Translations under genes and position numbers: made by a program | The notes under the pieces: generated by a model | Databases searched by the model: none | Told to the model about the DNA's origin: nothing | The model's input: the letters and a program-made list of their open reading frames with translations, nothing else | NCBI GenBank assembly: GCA_024305405.1 | Contig: JAKNDB010000064.1 | Span: forward strand, 186,001 to 250,000 | DNA from: Dirofilaria immitis | Taxonomy: Eukaryota > Nematoda > Chromadorea > Rhabditida > Onchocercidae | Length of the DNA: 64,000 nucleotides | Direction of reading: 5' to 3' | Shown: one piece after another, positions 12,826-26,715 of the stretch | How positions within the stretch are numbered: the first letter of the stretch is position 1 | Layout: every line of letters starts with the position of its first letter

Positions 12826-14302
12826 TATTAATTACTTATAGATGGTAATTTTCCGGGAAAGAAAAATATTTAATAGCAATTTTATTGAGTGAATAAAATT
12901 ATCTTTCATTCTTTTGTCCAAAAAATTCTCTAATCTTTTTTGTTAGGTTATTTTTCTAATTTAATTTTTGATAAAATATATAACAAAGATATATGAAATT
13001 TTTTATCATATATCATTATCATGTAAGAATATGAATGAAATTTTTATCATATATCATTATCATGTAAGAATATGATATTTAGATGTAAGAATATGATATA
13101 CGAACTGATATCATATAACATTACTATTGGCTATTTTAAATAAGTTTACAGCAAAAGAGATTAAAATTTTTAAATTGCAACAACTTATGCAAATCTAATG
13201 ATAAATGAAGAAAATAAATGAAATTAGTAATCGATATCCAAGTTTCTATAAATTCTTTCCTTACTTTTTAATTGCTCAAAAGAATACCTGTTTAAAAATA
13301 TTTAAAGCAAATAATAAATTAATGAAGGTGCGTAAAAAAGATTTCTTGCCAAGGTAACAATTTATTAGACAAATTGAATGTAAACTTTTAGATTCAAAGT
13401 AATAATTATTTATAAATTATCATATCATCCTAATTTCTTTATTCAATTTCTTTTTCTATTTATTTATTTATTCATTCATTCATTCATTCATAAATATTTA
13501 CGATCAAATTAATTAATTCTTTTCTTTTTAAATTTAAAAATAATCATTAATTCATCGCATAAATATGTAGGTTTTTTAAAAAATAATAAAAGGAAAAACT
13601 TTTTAAATTTCAAAAAATAATTAATTATTTCTTTGCTTTAATTATTTTTGTTTTCATTGTTGAAATAATATTCAATTTTTATGTTAAATAGAATTTTAAT
13701 TACTTATTTCTTTTAATGCTTAATTATTTCATAATTATTTAATTAATCGATTATTTTATATTAATTATTTAAGTATTCTTTACCATACTATCATTTGGTA
13801 TACTTGTTTGAAATACATTTTACATATATCAAAAAGTATTAAATTACTGAAATTTGATCCAATTGTTTATTTTTAAAAGTTTAAATGAATGGAATGAAGT
13901 CGCCTGATCGTTAAATAATATCAAAAAAAAAAAAAAAAGAAAAAGAGAAATTATATAAAAAAAAAATTGCATTTCAGATTAATTAATTTAATAAAAGTTA
14001 AAATGAAAAAGAATAATATCGCAAATAATTTTTATACCATTTTTTGCCCTATCTATTTAACAATTTTTTAAATATTAAACCAAAAATTCAATTCAATTTA
14101 ATGTTTATTTTAATTAAATGGCTTAATTTAAAATTATAAATTAACTTCAATTGCTAATAGAATTATTTTCTAATATAAAAATATCATCCATCAATGAATG
14201 GAATGTTGCATTTATATAATAATCATTTCATTTCAAAATATTCAATTCTTCGGTTTACTTTCTCGTCATTCTTCAATCATTATAAATTGTTGATTTTACA
14301 AT

Positions 14303-14354
14303 TTCTCTCTCTCTCTCTCTCTCTGTCTCTCTTTGTCTCTCTCTCTCTTTCTCT
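14303..14354 (+). repeat. (CT)n microsatellite
   Basis: Pyrimidine dinucleotide tract with GTCT interruptions. Confidence 0.95.
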
Positions 14355-15643
14355 CACAAATTTCACAACAAGTTGAATAAATTGTCTTCTATTACAAAAT
14401 AATATATGTTAACATCGAATCTGAATAGATTTTCCATGTTTTATTTTTAAACTATTTTCTCTCATCAATCAATCAAAAATATCTTTTCAATTTTAAACAA
14501 ACAAATCATTTATTAAACTTATCATTTAAAAAAAAAAAAAAAAAAGATTTATTTGTTAAATATTACATTTGTTAGAATAATTTTGCGAAAGAGAAAAAGA
14601 AATGTTTTAATAACAAAAATAATTATTATTGTATAATTTTGAAAAACGTAATAGCACACATTATTTTTTATTATACAACAATGTTATATCATATCATATC
14701 ATTTCATATCATTTCATATCATATCATATCATATCATCGATTTAATTTCTATTACATTTTGAAAATTTACAAGTTGCAATAGTATTTTCATGTAGTATTT
14801 ATAGGCATTATTTGAAAGATAAATGTAATGTAATTCGGAAGTTAATAGAAGAAGCAATTTCTTATTTGTTGTACCAATAAAATAAAAGACGAAAGAGGAA
14901 ATTGAAATGGATTGAAATGAAGATGAAGGAAAATGAATTATTAAATTAGAATAGAGCAATTTATTCCTATTCTAATTAATCTAACTTAAAATAGAAAATA
15001 ATGAATAAGAGACTAATCACTAATCAGATTTATATCATAGTAGTAAATAGCTATGATTAGAAATGGATAAGTTTCAAAATGGGAAATTCTATTAGTGAAA
15101 AAAAGTAAACAATAGATGAAAATGTAGACCTAACGTATAATCCGGTTTCATATTTTTTTGTTTAGACTTTTCAGATGATATACGAACTAATGCAATCAAT
15201 GATGAGTTTCATTTTAAAACATTTAAATAAATAAATAAATTTGTTAACTAAATAACTTACTTAAATTTAAATTAATTAATTAATTATTAACTAAGCAATC
15301 TATTTAAACTTGAATTTATTGATTAATAAATAAATAAATTGTTAACTAAATAATTTAGTTAAAATTGAATTCACAATGAATAAAATTAATTGCCTTCTCT
15401 GAGTTTAAATAAATTAATGATCTTTAACAAACGTCATTAATTTATTCAAAATTCACTATTAGCATAGTTCCTTTAATATTGTCATTTCTTATATTCGTGT
15501 TATTAGTTAGTTTCAGAATACAAAAAGTATCCTTTTTTGAATTGAAATTGAACAAATCTTTACATACTGTATCCTAAATGAGATGATACTGTATATGAAA
15601 AGACTAAAAGACTACAGTATCAACTCGATTTATTTGAACATTT

Positions 15644-15645
<2 letters not shown>

Positions 15646-15675
<30 letters not shown>
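15646..15675 (+). repeat. (TA)n microsatellite
   Basis: Uninterrupted TA dinucleotides. Confidence 0.9.
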
Positions 15676-15678
<3 letters not shown>

Positions 15679-17109
15679 CGATAATGCCTATATGCTAAAT
15701 GATAAATAATACCGTAATATAATTGATATTTTGCTATGAAACTAATTGACATGCTTATATGTTAATATATTTGAAATACGAATCTAAACATGTAATATTT
15801 CCCAGTTGCTTAAATGTATATATATTTTTTAGTAATTCATAAAAAATAAAAATTAAAAAAATATTTAACATCGCGAAGACATGCACGCATGCATGCATGT
15901 ATGCATGCAGAAAGATAGCACGCAATGACTAACTGAACAAAACATTTAATAATAGAAAATGATGCGTAATAGATACTTTTAGAGAATTTCATTAGTAACG
16001 AATTTTTGTGTAACGAAAATGTCACTATCGAGAATAAATAGACATGCATATACTATGAAGCTATTTTGATCAAATCACAAGGACAGCTAATTTTTTTTTT
16101 TTTTTTATTCTTAATTAAATTTCTATTTATTGGAATTTTTGGGAAGTTCATTGATGGAATATTTTAATGTATAAAATAGGAATAATTTAATCAAATTAAT
16201 TCAATTTTTATATTTTGAATCAAAATTATATTACAATTTAGTAATTTTATTAATTTCAAAAAAAAAAAATTATTCTGTTATTTTTATAACTTTCATTCTT
16301 TAATAATTATTATATTAATTCAAAATATATTTATTCAATTTAATTTATTTTTATCAAATATTTAATATGCTTAAATATCAATCAAACTAAGGTATAAAAA
16401 TATTTTATCATTTTATCATAAGTTATTTTATCATTAAATTAAATGAAATGAATTAACCGAAATAAAATTGAATTTTATAAGTTAATTAATAATCAAAAAA
16501 AAAACTAATAGATGAAGAAGCTGATAAAGGTTTCTTGGCTTCTACTTCTGTGTGAAATATACTTGGCCATTTATTTGACTAAATATTATTGCTAAAAGAG
16601 ATTTCGCCTATTTTATTGATTAATTCAATTTATTGATTTCATTTTAATCCTATGTGAAATTTTAATGCGATATTAATTTCAGATTATTCTAATTCTTATC
16701 CTACCGAAATTTCTATTTATAAAATGTCGCATCGGTAAAAAATATCTTTTCAAAAATTGAAATGAAAAGCTTGAATAAACAAGTGAATCAATTAACGAAT
16801 GAATAAATCAGAAATCATATATTATCCAGCAAACAGATTTGAGTACTTCGATCCCTTTCTCGATCATTGACTCTCGCACTCCTTTTACTTTCATCAATAC
16901 TTCACTTCCTTCCTGCCATAATATCACTTCAATCATAAATCAATTCTAAGTTTATATAAATATCTTAAAATAGCTGTCTTCTTTAAATCTCTTAATTAAT
17001 TGTCTTTTTCTGATTTTCACGGTGCATTTTTTTAAACAAGTTTTTTACATCAAATTTGATGTTTGTAATTAAAAATCACGTACTTTATAATATCATATGG
17101 ATGATAATT

Positions 17110-17136
17110 ACTCATTATCATAAAATGATAATGAGT
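17110..17136. repeat. Perfect 11-bp stem hairpin
   Basis: ACTCATTATCA, a 5-base TAAAA loop, then the exact reverse complement. Confidence 0.8.
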
Positions 17137-17609
17137 AGTTAATATCAATTTTAATAACAAAAAATTATGAATTGATAAAAAAATTGAAATTGAAATAAAT
17201 GTTGAATTGAAACAGATCAATGTAAGCAAAGATTTATTCATTAATTTATATCTTATACTTTCAATTTTACAAGCATTTTCAAATTATTTTTGAAAAATTA
17301 AGTAAATAGTAAGTAAATAAAAAATTGCATAAATTAAATAAATTTTTAGCCAATTAAATTAATTTGATTACTATTAATTAATTTCTACTAATATTCTTAT
17401 TAATTTATCCCTTATTTCAATCTAACATTTACTATTGAAAATTCAATTTTCAATACTATCGAACAACTGTTCCTCGCATGAAGAATTTATTTGCGATAGA
17501 GAAATGGAGAAGATGGAAAAAAAATTTTTTTTTTCTTTCTATTTTTTTAAGTTGTTACTGTTGCATAAATTATTTTGTCCAATAAAATTATCAAATTTTC
17601 ATTTCACTT

Positions 17610-17842
17610 TCGAATAATACCGTATATAATCATAAATGATTAAGAATAGATAAGATGAATTTTCGAATAATACCGTACATAATCCTGAATGATTGAGAAT
17701 GGATAAGATGAAAAAAGTAAAATTAAAATAATATTTTTAAAAAAGTATTTATTATATGTAAATATAATAAATTGTAAGAGTTAATATCTATCGAATATCT
17801 ATTCTTAATCATAAATGATTAAGAATAGATATTATTCGAAAA
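17610..17842. repeat. 53-bp tandem duplication plus inverted copy
   Basis: A unit starting TCGAATAATACCGTA is duplicated at 17610 and 17663 with about 10% divergence. Part of it returns inverted at 17790-17842, where TATTCTTAATCAT/ATGATTAAGAATA forms a near-perfect palindrome ending in ATTATTCGA. Confidence 0.75.
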
Positions 17843-18734
17843 TTTTAGATGAAAGGTTAGAATGTAAAATTAATGCAACTTTCAAAAAAATAAAATTAAA
17901 ATCGAAATTTATAAAAATTTAGCCAAATTTTTTTGTATGTATGCAGTTGATAAATTGTTAAACAAAATGATTAAAATATAAAATTATTTAGCTAAGTTTA
18001 ATGTTTCCGTTTAAATTTTAAAGGATCAACAGCAAGAGAGTGGAGCTTCTTAGACGAGAGGTCAATCATTGGTATTTCTTCTAGACCAACAACTAATATT
18101 TTCTCGAGAATAGCATCAACCATATTAGCAAAAAAAGAATGATCCTATTAAATTGTTCAAATAATAAAGAAGCGAATTTAACTATTATTTAAATAATATA
18201 ATAGTGATTTTTAATATTTGCATAGAGTCATTAACTTTTAGATTATAATAAACTTTATACTAAAAATTTTAAATTTTGAATAATCAAAGAATACAAATAT
18301 ATTAATTAGGTTATAAACAAATAATAAATTTTAAATTTTTGATTGATAAAAATCACATATACATTGTCATTATCATAGCAAATATCATTCTTGAAGAAAA
18401 GATATGATAAAAATGAAAAGAAGAAAGAAATGGAAATGAAATAGCAATAATGAAGTAATATTAGTTTAAAAGTGGCCAAGTATAAGCTTAGGCTAAATTT
18501 TTGCTAAAAAAATGAATTGCAAGAAAAGAATAATTTAAAAAAGAGAATGTATGTTTGCAAACTAATATTAATATTCAAATTAATAATGAACCAAAAAAAG
18601 AAGAAAAAGTAATAATTTTCCTAAAGAATAGTTTTTCTTTTAATAAAGAAATTAAATAAACAAATCTTTTTTATAATAATATTTATACGAAGGAAATAAG
18701 AAAACTAACAAAAATATTTCAAATAATTTATTCA

Positions 18735-19304
18735 TTTAATAAATTAATAGCATTTATAAATAAGTGATAGTTGTTTATTCATTAATGATTAATAAATCAT
18801 TATTTCTATGCTATATTTATGAATAAGTAATAATTGATTATTCATTAATGATTAATAAATCGTTATTTCTATACTTTATAAATCGTTATATTCATATTTG
18901 ATTTATAACAACGTTTTATGCTTAACAAAAAACAATTATATTTATGAATAAGTAATAATTGATTATTCATTAATGATTAATAAATCGTTATTTCTACACT
19001 ATATTTATGAATAAGTAATAATTGATTATTCATTAATGATTAATAAATCGTTATTTCTACACTATATTTATGAATAAGTAATAATTGATTATTCATTAAT
19101 GATTAATGAATCGTTATTTCTATACTATATTTATGAGTAAGTAATAATCGATTATTCATTAATGATTAATAAATCGTTATTTTTACACTATATTTATGAA
19201 TAAGTAATAATCGATTATTCATTAATGATTAATAAATCGCTATTTTTATTATTATTTAAAGTTGTTTTTTGTTAAGCATAAAACGTTGTTATAAATCAAA
19301 TATG
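18735..19304. repeat. 63-bp satellite array with an embedded pair of perfect 43-bp inverted repeats
   Basis: Units of exactly 63 bp start at 18937, 19000, 19063, 19126 and 19189 (TATATTTATGAATAAGTAAT...). Two further diverged units lie at 18735-18880. The inner five copies are bounded by 18893-18935 and 19262-19304, which are perfect 43-bp reverse complements containing ACGTTTTATGCTTAAC. Each unit is itself partly palindromic around ATTCATTAATGATTAATAAAT. Confidence 0.92.
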
Positions 19305-19639
19305 CCAATGAACTAATGGTGAGAATAATATAATCATATAATCATTGAATATTTTGTTTTTCTTTTTCAATTTGGAAATTTTTGAATATTTTATTTTTAA
19401 AACAGTCTTAAAAATAAATAAAAATAAAAATAACAAATTTAAGTAACAGAAAGTCGAGAAAATATTCCCGAATATTTCAAATTTTTATGAAAATTAAACT
19501 GAAAATTATAAGTTGAAGATTATGAGTCATTTTTGAATGGATAATACAACATTATGCTTTATATATAGATAGAATATTTTTATCATTGCTAAATATAATA
19601 ATGCAATATTTTTGAGAAATTACTATGACGCAAAATGAT

Positions 19640-19905
19640 GCAAGAATTACTGTAATACAGAATATTATAATATAGGATGATATAAGGAATGGGGAAAAAG
19701 TTAAATTACTGTAATACAGAATGAAATAAGTAATATGAAAGAAATCAAACTATTATAATATAGAATGATAAAAGGAATGGGGAAAAGTTAAATTACTATA
19801 ATACAGAATGAAATAAGGAATGGGGAAAAAGTTAAATTACTGTAATACAGAATGAAATAAGGAATGGGGAAAAGTTAAATTACTGTAATACAGAATGAGA
19901 TGTGG
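19640..19905 (+). repeat. 44-45 bp tandem repeat
   Basis: About five to six copies of a unit containing GGGGAAAAAGTTAAATTACT and GTAATACAGAATGAAATAAG, with small length changes in the A run. No coding signal. Confidence 0.88.
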
Positions 19906-20346
19906 CATAAACAATTTTTGTTTTATTTTAAAAAAAAATAGAAGAAAAAATAAAAATGAAGTAATTGCGAGCAAAAATTTTCTTTATTATAAATATATTT
20001 TAAAAAAGAAATTTCTTTTTATTTTTTTAGATTATTTATTAAAATTTTAAATTTTTTCTTTTGATTTATTTGTCCCAAAAGAGTTTTAACAAAAAAGTTT
20101 CTTTCAAAAGAAAATTTGAAAACGAATACAAAGAAAAGAATTAATTTCTAAAATTTTAGATAATATTATCATTTTTAATCTTAAACTTTTCATTCCATTC
20201 ATCCTATATATACTGCAATTTTATTGATTTCAAAAACAGAAAAGAAAAAATAAACGAAAAGAGATGAAGGAATCACTGAAAATTAATTATTTTGATATGG
20301 TCAGACGAAAAATCTTCGGCTTAAAATAAACATTAAAAGTTTTAAA

Positions 20347-20388
20347 TTATTTTGTTAGCAATATAAATATATATTGCTAACAAAATAA
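20347..20388. repeat. Perfect 19-bp stem hairpin
   Basis: TTATTTTGTTAGCAATATA followed by a 4-base loop and its exact reverse complement. Confidence 0.85.
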
Positions 20389-20697
20389 GACAGTAAAGTT
20401 TATTTTTGTAAATAAATATATTTTGTTTATTTATGCAATTTATACAATTTAAAAGTTTTCTAAAAATTTTTATATATATATATATTTGCTTAATATTTAT
20501 TATACGGTATGTTTTTCCTTCATCTCTTACTTTTAATTATCCATTTTTGAATATTTTTTTTTTTAAATTTTCTTAAAATTATTCATAGCAGGAAAATGTT
20601 TTTATTCATTCTTCCTACCGTAATGTTTTTTTTCTTACATTTTTAAAAATATGCAATTTATAAAAATGACTCAATATAAAATTTGATAGGATAAAAT

Positions 20698-20758
20698 AGA
20701 TGATGTTGATGTTGATGATGACGTTGATGTTGATGATGATGTTGATGTTGATGATGAT
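20698..20758 (+). repeat. (GATGTT/GATGAT)n tract
   Basis: Hexameric repeat of GATGTTGATGAT type, related in sequence to the receptor's serine-coding triplet tract but with no evidence of translation. Confidence 0.85.
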
Positions 20759-22139
20759 AGAAAATTGTTGAAGTAAAAATTTAAAAGTATATAAAATGAA
20801 AAATATCGTAGTATTGCAATTTAACATTACTTTTTTTTTTGTTGTTGTTGTTGTTTTTATGTTAAATGAATCGTTCATCATCCATTTTTTCATTTTCCTT
20901 ATTTTAGAATTTAACAAATTTCTTTCGAGCATTTCTTTTTTTTTTCATAGATTCTGAAGTTTTATCTTATCTTTTTAGATATCTATCAAATGTTAGAGTA
21001 TTAAAATAAATTTTCGTTCATTTCATTTCATTGCATGGCAAATTAAAAAAATTATTATCAAAAATAATTATTATCAAATTGATTAAATAGTAATTAAGTT
21101 AAATACATAATAAATAATAATTATTTATTTAATATTATACAATAAACTCAAACAATAATTTCGAATTAAAAATTTTAACTTTTTTTCTTTCAAGTGAATA
21201 TATATGGCAAATTTTTAAAGATTTTTGTTTATAATAAAACTTTTAAAAGTTTTTATCATTTAACGACAACAATTAACGATTAAGATATTTTCAAATCGTT
21301 GAAATGTTATTCAAATTTCTGCAAATCTATCAATTCAATTAAATTTAATTTTAGTACAACCAATGAATAAGTAAGAGAAATGATAGAAATTGAAAGAAAA
21401 AAATTGGTAGAAAAAAATTATTTGCATAAAATAGGCAATTCTAATAAATGAATAAATTGGAAAATGTTTAAAAAAAATGGAAAAAAGAAAAGTAAGCAAA
21501 TGAAGAGATGATAAATGAATATGGCAAAAGTTTGAAATGATAAATGATTAGGAAAAAAATAGGAGGAGAAAGAGGAGGAGGAGAAGGAGGAGGAGGAAAA
21601 AAATAAACATAAAATTTCGAAAGATTACAAGTTATTTCAAGCAGGGTTAATTATATTGCTATTGGTTTTCCGATGCCGCATAATATGTCAAATTATCCGA
21701 ATTGAATATTTCATCGAAATTTCTTTATCATTGATCAATTTATCAATGATCCAATGTTATCAATATGAATTGAAAAGCATTTAAAATTTTTGCTTTGTAA
21801 AGATTTCTGATTATTTCATTTAATTCTAATATTTATCAGATAATAGCAATAAGAAAATTTTTCTTAAAATAAATTTACCTTTTACATAAAGTATACGTAT
21901 TTCTTCCTCAATCATTTAAAATTTTTAGAAAAATAAAACTTTGCTAATTGTTGAATCTTTGAAATTAAAATGAAAAAAACAACGTTGCAATTTACCGTAT
22001 CAATCATCAAGATGTGATAGTAATTTTATGGTTAAATTAATAGATGATAAGAATGATTTAAAGAATGAAAAATAATCCAATAAGAAATAATCTTGCAATT
22101 TGATTTTGCTTGTTGAATGAAATATTAATATTATTATCA

Positions 22140-22142
22140 TCA

Positions 22143-22189
<47 letters not shown>

Positions 22190-22190
22190 G
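22140..22190 (+). repeat. (ATT)n microsatellite
   Basis: Uninterrupted ATT triplets. Confidence 0.93.
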
Positions 22191-24766
22191 ATTATTATTG
22201 TTATCTATTGTTGATAATAAAATTTATATCAAATATTTGATGAATTTCTATCAATTACAGTAACATATAATCAATAAGTATATATATCGGATCGATTTGT
22301 TTAACAAATAATTTTAAGAAAAAAAATGATTTAGTTATCTTTTTTCCATGTATTTTCTCTTCATCAACCCTATACTTTTTAAGTTTTCAATATCTCAAAA
22401 TTTAATTTCAGAATTTAGCATAAGTTTATTTTATAGATTTCATTGGATAACTTAATTAAATTTTATAAAACTAATGAAAAAATAATAATTAAAAATAATT
22501 TATATTAATAATATTAATCATAATCATTATATCGTAATCATTGTATTTTATAAGTTTAAATTTCAAGAAATTTCATTCAATTTATATTTCTTTTCAAATA
22601 TTTAAAAAGTAAAACCTTGAAAAATGTTTGTTAAATTTAATATTTAGCAATTGAAAATGATAATTGAACAGATTAATCAATTAATGATAAAACATAAAAT
22701 TGATTATTGTTGCAGTTATTTTACCAATTTGTAAACAAATTTTTGTAAACATATGTTGATGAAGTAAATTGTTTATCAGAAGGAAATTAAACTATTTGAC
22801 TAAAATGCTTTAAATAGGATATATAACTTTGATTAAATTTCTTAAATTTATAATATATAATCAATTATTTTTATTACTTTTAAATTTTATATTTTATTTC
22901 TTTTAATCTTTGCTTGCATAAAATTTAATTTATTTTATGAAAATTATTAAGTAAATAATAATTTGATATATTTATAATTAAAAATAATATTAATAGAAAA
23001 TTTGAAATTGTATTTTTAAATATTAAAAATAATAGGAATATATATAGGAATTAAATATAAACAAAATCGATTCTATACGTCATCTATTTGCTAGAAATTC
23101 AATTAATAATCTAAAAAAAATAATAAATATTTAATTTTATTTTTAGCTAAAAGAGAAATGAATTATTTTAATATTTTATCAATTAACAATTAAATGATAA
23201 AATCATTTCTGATCAATTACCGCAAATTATTTCTGATAAATAAATTTTTTTTTTGATTTGGTCCTAAAAAAATATCATTTTATCATGATAATTCATAACC
23301 ATTATCAATTATCATAAAAATTTTATAGTCGAAATTTCTTGAAATTTACAATTTTTTGAATAAAATTCAAAAATTATTCGAAATACTAAAAAAATGTTAG
23401 TAAGTTTATTTTTTGTATAACTTTTCATAATTTGCCTAAAAAAATCAAAAAAAAGTTTAAAAAATACGAATAACTAAAATATTAATGTTTGTTTATTTGT
23501 TTATATTTCTCTTGGAAGGATTAATAAATAAACATTGAGGAAGTGTTATTATTCATTTTGTTTATATTTCAATTATCATTAAGAATAAAATTAAAATTGA
23601 AATATTATCGATTAATAATCGAAATGAAATAGTTTTTTTTATTAAACTTATAATAATTTATTGATAATATTTGAAATGAATAACATAAAAAATTTTTTAT
23701 CAAAAATATAAAAATGGCATAAATAATTTTTTATTTTTTATTATTTATTTTATTTAGACAATTGAATTATTAATTTAAATTTAATTTAATTTACTTATTA
23801 TTTATAAATATTTCAAGCTTGTTCTCTCACTCTTTCGTTATTCTCGAATATCGAGAATTTTGTTTTGAGGAAAAAAACATTTAAAATAATAATAGATAAG
23901 AATTATCTCTTCCTCTTACTCTTCCTTTATCTCTTCTCTTCATTGCTTTTAAAATTATATTTAACATACTAATATATCAAATAAAATAACTATTGAATGA
24001 TATGTGTAATAGTTCGAGAATAAAATTTAACTCATTCAATTTTCTGTTCTTTAAAGCAAAAAAAAAAAGAGCAATAAGATTCATTAGTATCTTAACAAGA
24101 ACGATAATTCACCTATCAATCAATCAATCAATTGATCAATAAATTGATTCCTAAATGCTTCTTAAAAACCATTTGTTAAAAACTTTTCGAGAGAACAAGA
24201 AATGAAAAATAAAAAAATGGACGAAATTTTGAGAGAAATGAAAGAGAATGTGATAGGAAATGAATTAAAATGATATTTGATAAATAGATGAAATTGATTG
24301 ATTTTATCAAAAAGCATAGTAAATAAATTTATTCCCTATTATTTTATAAATAATAAATTGATATGCTATTGAGATTCTCGAGAATCTTGCTCATTGTTAT
24401 ATTGATATAGCATTTGGTTGGTAAATAGATAGTTAGTTGCGTCAAATTTATTTGCCTATAATGATGAGAGAAATTATTTGTATTTTCAATTATTTCATCC
24501 CTAAAATGATTATATATATATATTTATGATTATTCGGTAAAAAAGAATTTGATTTGAAATGAATTATTGCCATTGTATTAAGTATTTAAATTAATTATTT
24601 TATTTCTTATGATAAATAATAAATAAATTATTATAATTTATTTGAATTATTATGATTTTATATTATTAGTAAATTTAATATAAATAATAATATTGTTGAT
24701 TTCATTAGCAAATAATAGTTGTAATAGTAATAAAAATTATAGCAGTTGTTTTAATTACTATTATTA

Positions 24767-24771
<5 letters not shown>

Positions 24772-24828
<57 letters not shown>

Positions 24829-24829
24829 C
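24772..24829 (+). repeat. (ATT)n microsatellite
   Basis: ATT triplets with one missing base near the middle. Confidence 0.93.
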
Positions 24830-26666
24830 TTCAATTAAATGACAATATTAGGCATATTTGAGATTTCAAAATCACATATATTTTAATATCGAAATTAGTA
24901 AAATAAATATTAAATATTTTCATAATTTTATCATACGAAAACATATAATATTATTAATATAAGTATAATCCATCTGAATAATATTAAATAATAATAATAA
25001 TAATAATAATATTTTAATAAATAAAGTATTACAAATATTATTAATAGCTATTTAATAATATTTACATAAATATTATTATTCCAAAGTGACAAAAACAAAA
25101 CAAAATTTTATTTTCAAATTATTCAAATAAACAATAAGCAATTGTCAATAATCGGTTATTGTTATCACTATTATTATTATTATTTGAATAATTGTAAAAT
25201 ATTATGATAATTGAATATTATATGTTAAATCTTTGTTTATTTTGTGCATACATTTATCTTATCAGTTCGTTGTTTTTTATCAATTATTTATTTCATTGAT
25301 TAATAAAATAAATAATTTGAAAGATTATAAAATGTTAAAATTTCAAATTATTTTGTATCAAAATATTTTTATAAGCTAATATTACTTAAATCAACAAATT
25401 AAATTATTTCATATAAAAACTAAAATTATTCCAAATGTTTATAATTCATAGGAAATAATATTTAAAAGTATAAATATATTTCAATAAGAATTTTCATTTT
25501 ATAATTAATTTAAAATTTTCCTAAATTTCAGGACGAAAAAAAGATTTGAATGAACTGGAAAAATTGCAAATAACAAATTAAAAATTTAATTTGTAATATT
25601 TAATTTAATAATTTAATCGAATTGAAATAATTGACATATTTATCTTTAATGTTTATTTTAGTAAATAATAAATTATATTTGCATAAATATTAATCTCATC
25701 CTAAATAACTTAAGGTAAATTGTTATTGAAGCCAAATTTTAGCTATGAGCAAATGTAAAGATTAAAATTTGAGATATCTTAAATTTAGCAACATTATATG
25801 ACAACCAATGATTGATGAAAATATTATGACATTATTGATGATATACAAATATCAATCGATTTAGCATATATTAAGCTAATTTAAATATTTTATAAATTTA
25901 ATAATCAATGATAAAAATTGCTTAGAGATTTTACATATTTTGCTTGAATTTAAATTCAAAATTTAATCACTCCTAGAAATCATCAAAATGCCAAAAGAAT
26001 TTCCTATTTAAAAATTATTTCAGACTTTCTTTTGGATATAACAAAATCAATCAAAATTTTTTTTAATTTTTTTATAATATCAAATTTATTGATTTTTAAA
26101 ATTTCAAATATAAATCAATCGATTTTTTACAAAATGATCAAATGTAATGATGATAATGATTACAAAGTGATCAAATATACTAATAATTTGATTAATCAAA
26201 TTAATTTTATCATAATCATTCATCTGCAAGCGATAAATTACAATAAGAAAAAGGGACGATTAAATTTTTATCGAAATAGAATTGATAATAATATTGAAAT
26301 TATTTACAAATATAAATGTTACTATTAGAAAAGACTTTATTTCAATGTAGTAAATAAAATAGAATATTATAAATAATATTTAATAATTTTAATTAAATTA
26401 ATCTTTTCTTTTAAATTGACCGATTTGTTATTATCCAAATTTAAATACTATCACTTATCACTGAAATACATATCATTTATTATATTGCTAATTTCATCGA
26501 TTATAATATTTTTGGCAACAAAAAAAAAAATTTTGATCATTTCTATAAGACATAATTTGGATAATAACTGATATGATAATTTCTCGATATTTTTTCAAAA
26601 ATAATAAATATTTAAGAAATGAAAATGAAAATGAAAATTTGCAGTTATATTTTTGGTTGCTTTTCT

Positions 26667-26715
26667 TGACCCAATGACCCGTTTTGTTTTTTTCTGACCT
26701 CTCTTTCTTTGACCC
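26667..26715 (-). promoter_or_regulatory. Cluster of four nuclear-receptor half-sites including a DR2
   Basis: On the plus strand TGACCC (26667-26672), AA, TGACCC (26675-26680), TGACCT (26695-26700) and TGACCC (26710-26715), all in one orientation, i.e. RGGTCA direct repeats on the minus strand. The first pair has 2-bp spacing (DR2). This is a GC-richer patch in an AT desert. RGGTCA direct repeats are the known binding code of nuclear receptors; function here is inferred. Confidence 0.4.

Larger units (their letters stand above)
12131..16490. other. AT-rich spacer upstream of the receptor gene
   Basis: Sequence upstream of the receptor's first exon, which should contain its promoter. It holds homopolymers, a pentanucleotide (GATAC/AATAC) tract at 12721-12825, a 40-bp direct duplication around 12990-13080, (CT)n at 14303-14354, ATATC-type pentamers near 14685-14735 and (TA)n at 15646-15675. 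I see no supported gene. No core promoter motif stands out. Confidence 0.6.
16491..18140. other. Region with three coding-like, higher-GC islands (unassigned)
   Basis: Islands at about 16510-16570, 16808-16960 and 18020-18140 stand out from the AT background and have open frames with ordinary codon choice, but on both strands, so strand and gene cannot be decided. Minus-strand readings include MIEVILWQEGSEV...WIIYDF (16936-16808) and DAILEKILVVGLEEIPMIDL near 18100. Plus-strand readings include STAREWSFLDERSIIG near 18030. I recognise no family. They may be exons of an undetected gene or conserved noncoding elements. Confidence 0.3.

Noticed and set aside
13341..13360. X-box-like CTTGCCAAGGTAAC
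   Set aside because: One key end base and the centre differ from consensus and no ciliary gene start is near.
26032..26328. 98-codon plus-strand frame
   Set aside because: I/N/K/F-dominated, no motif, typical chance frame at this base composition.
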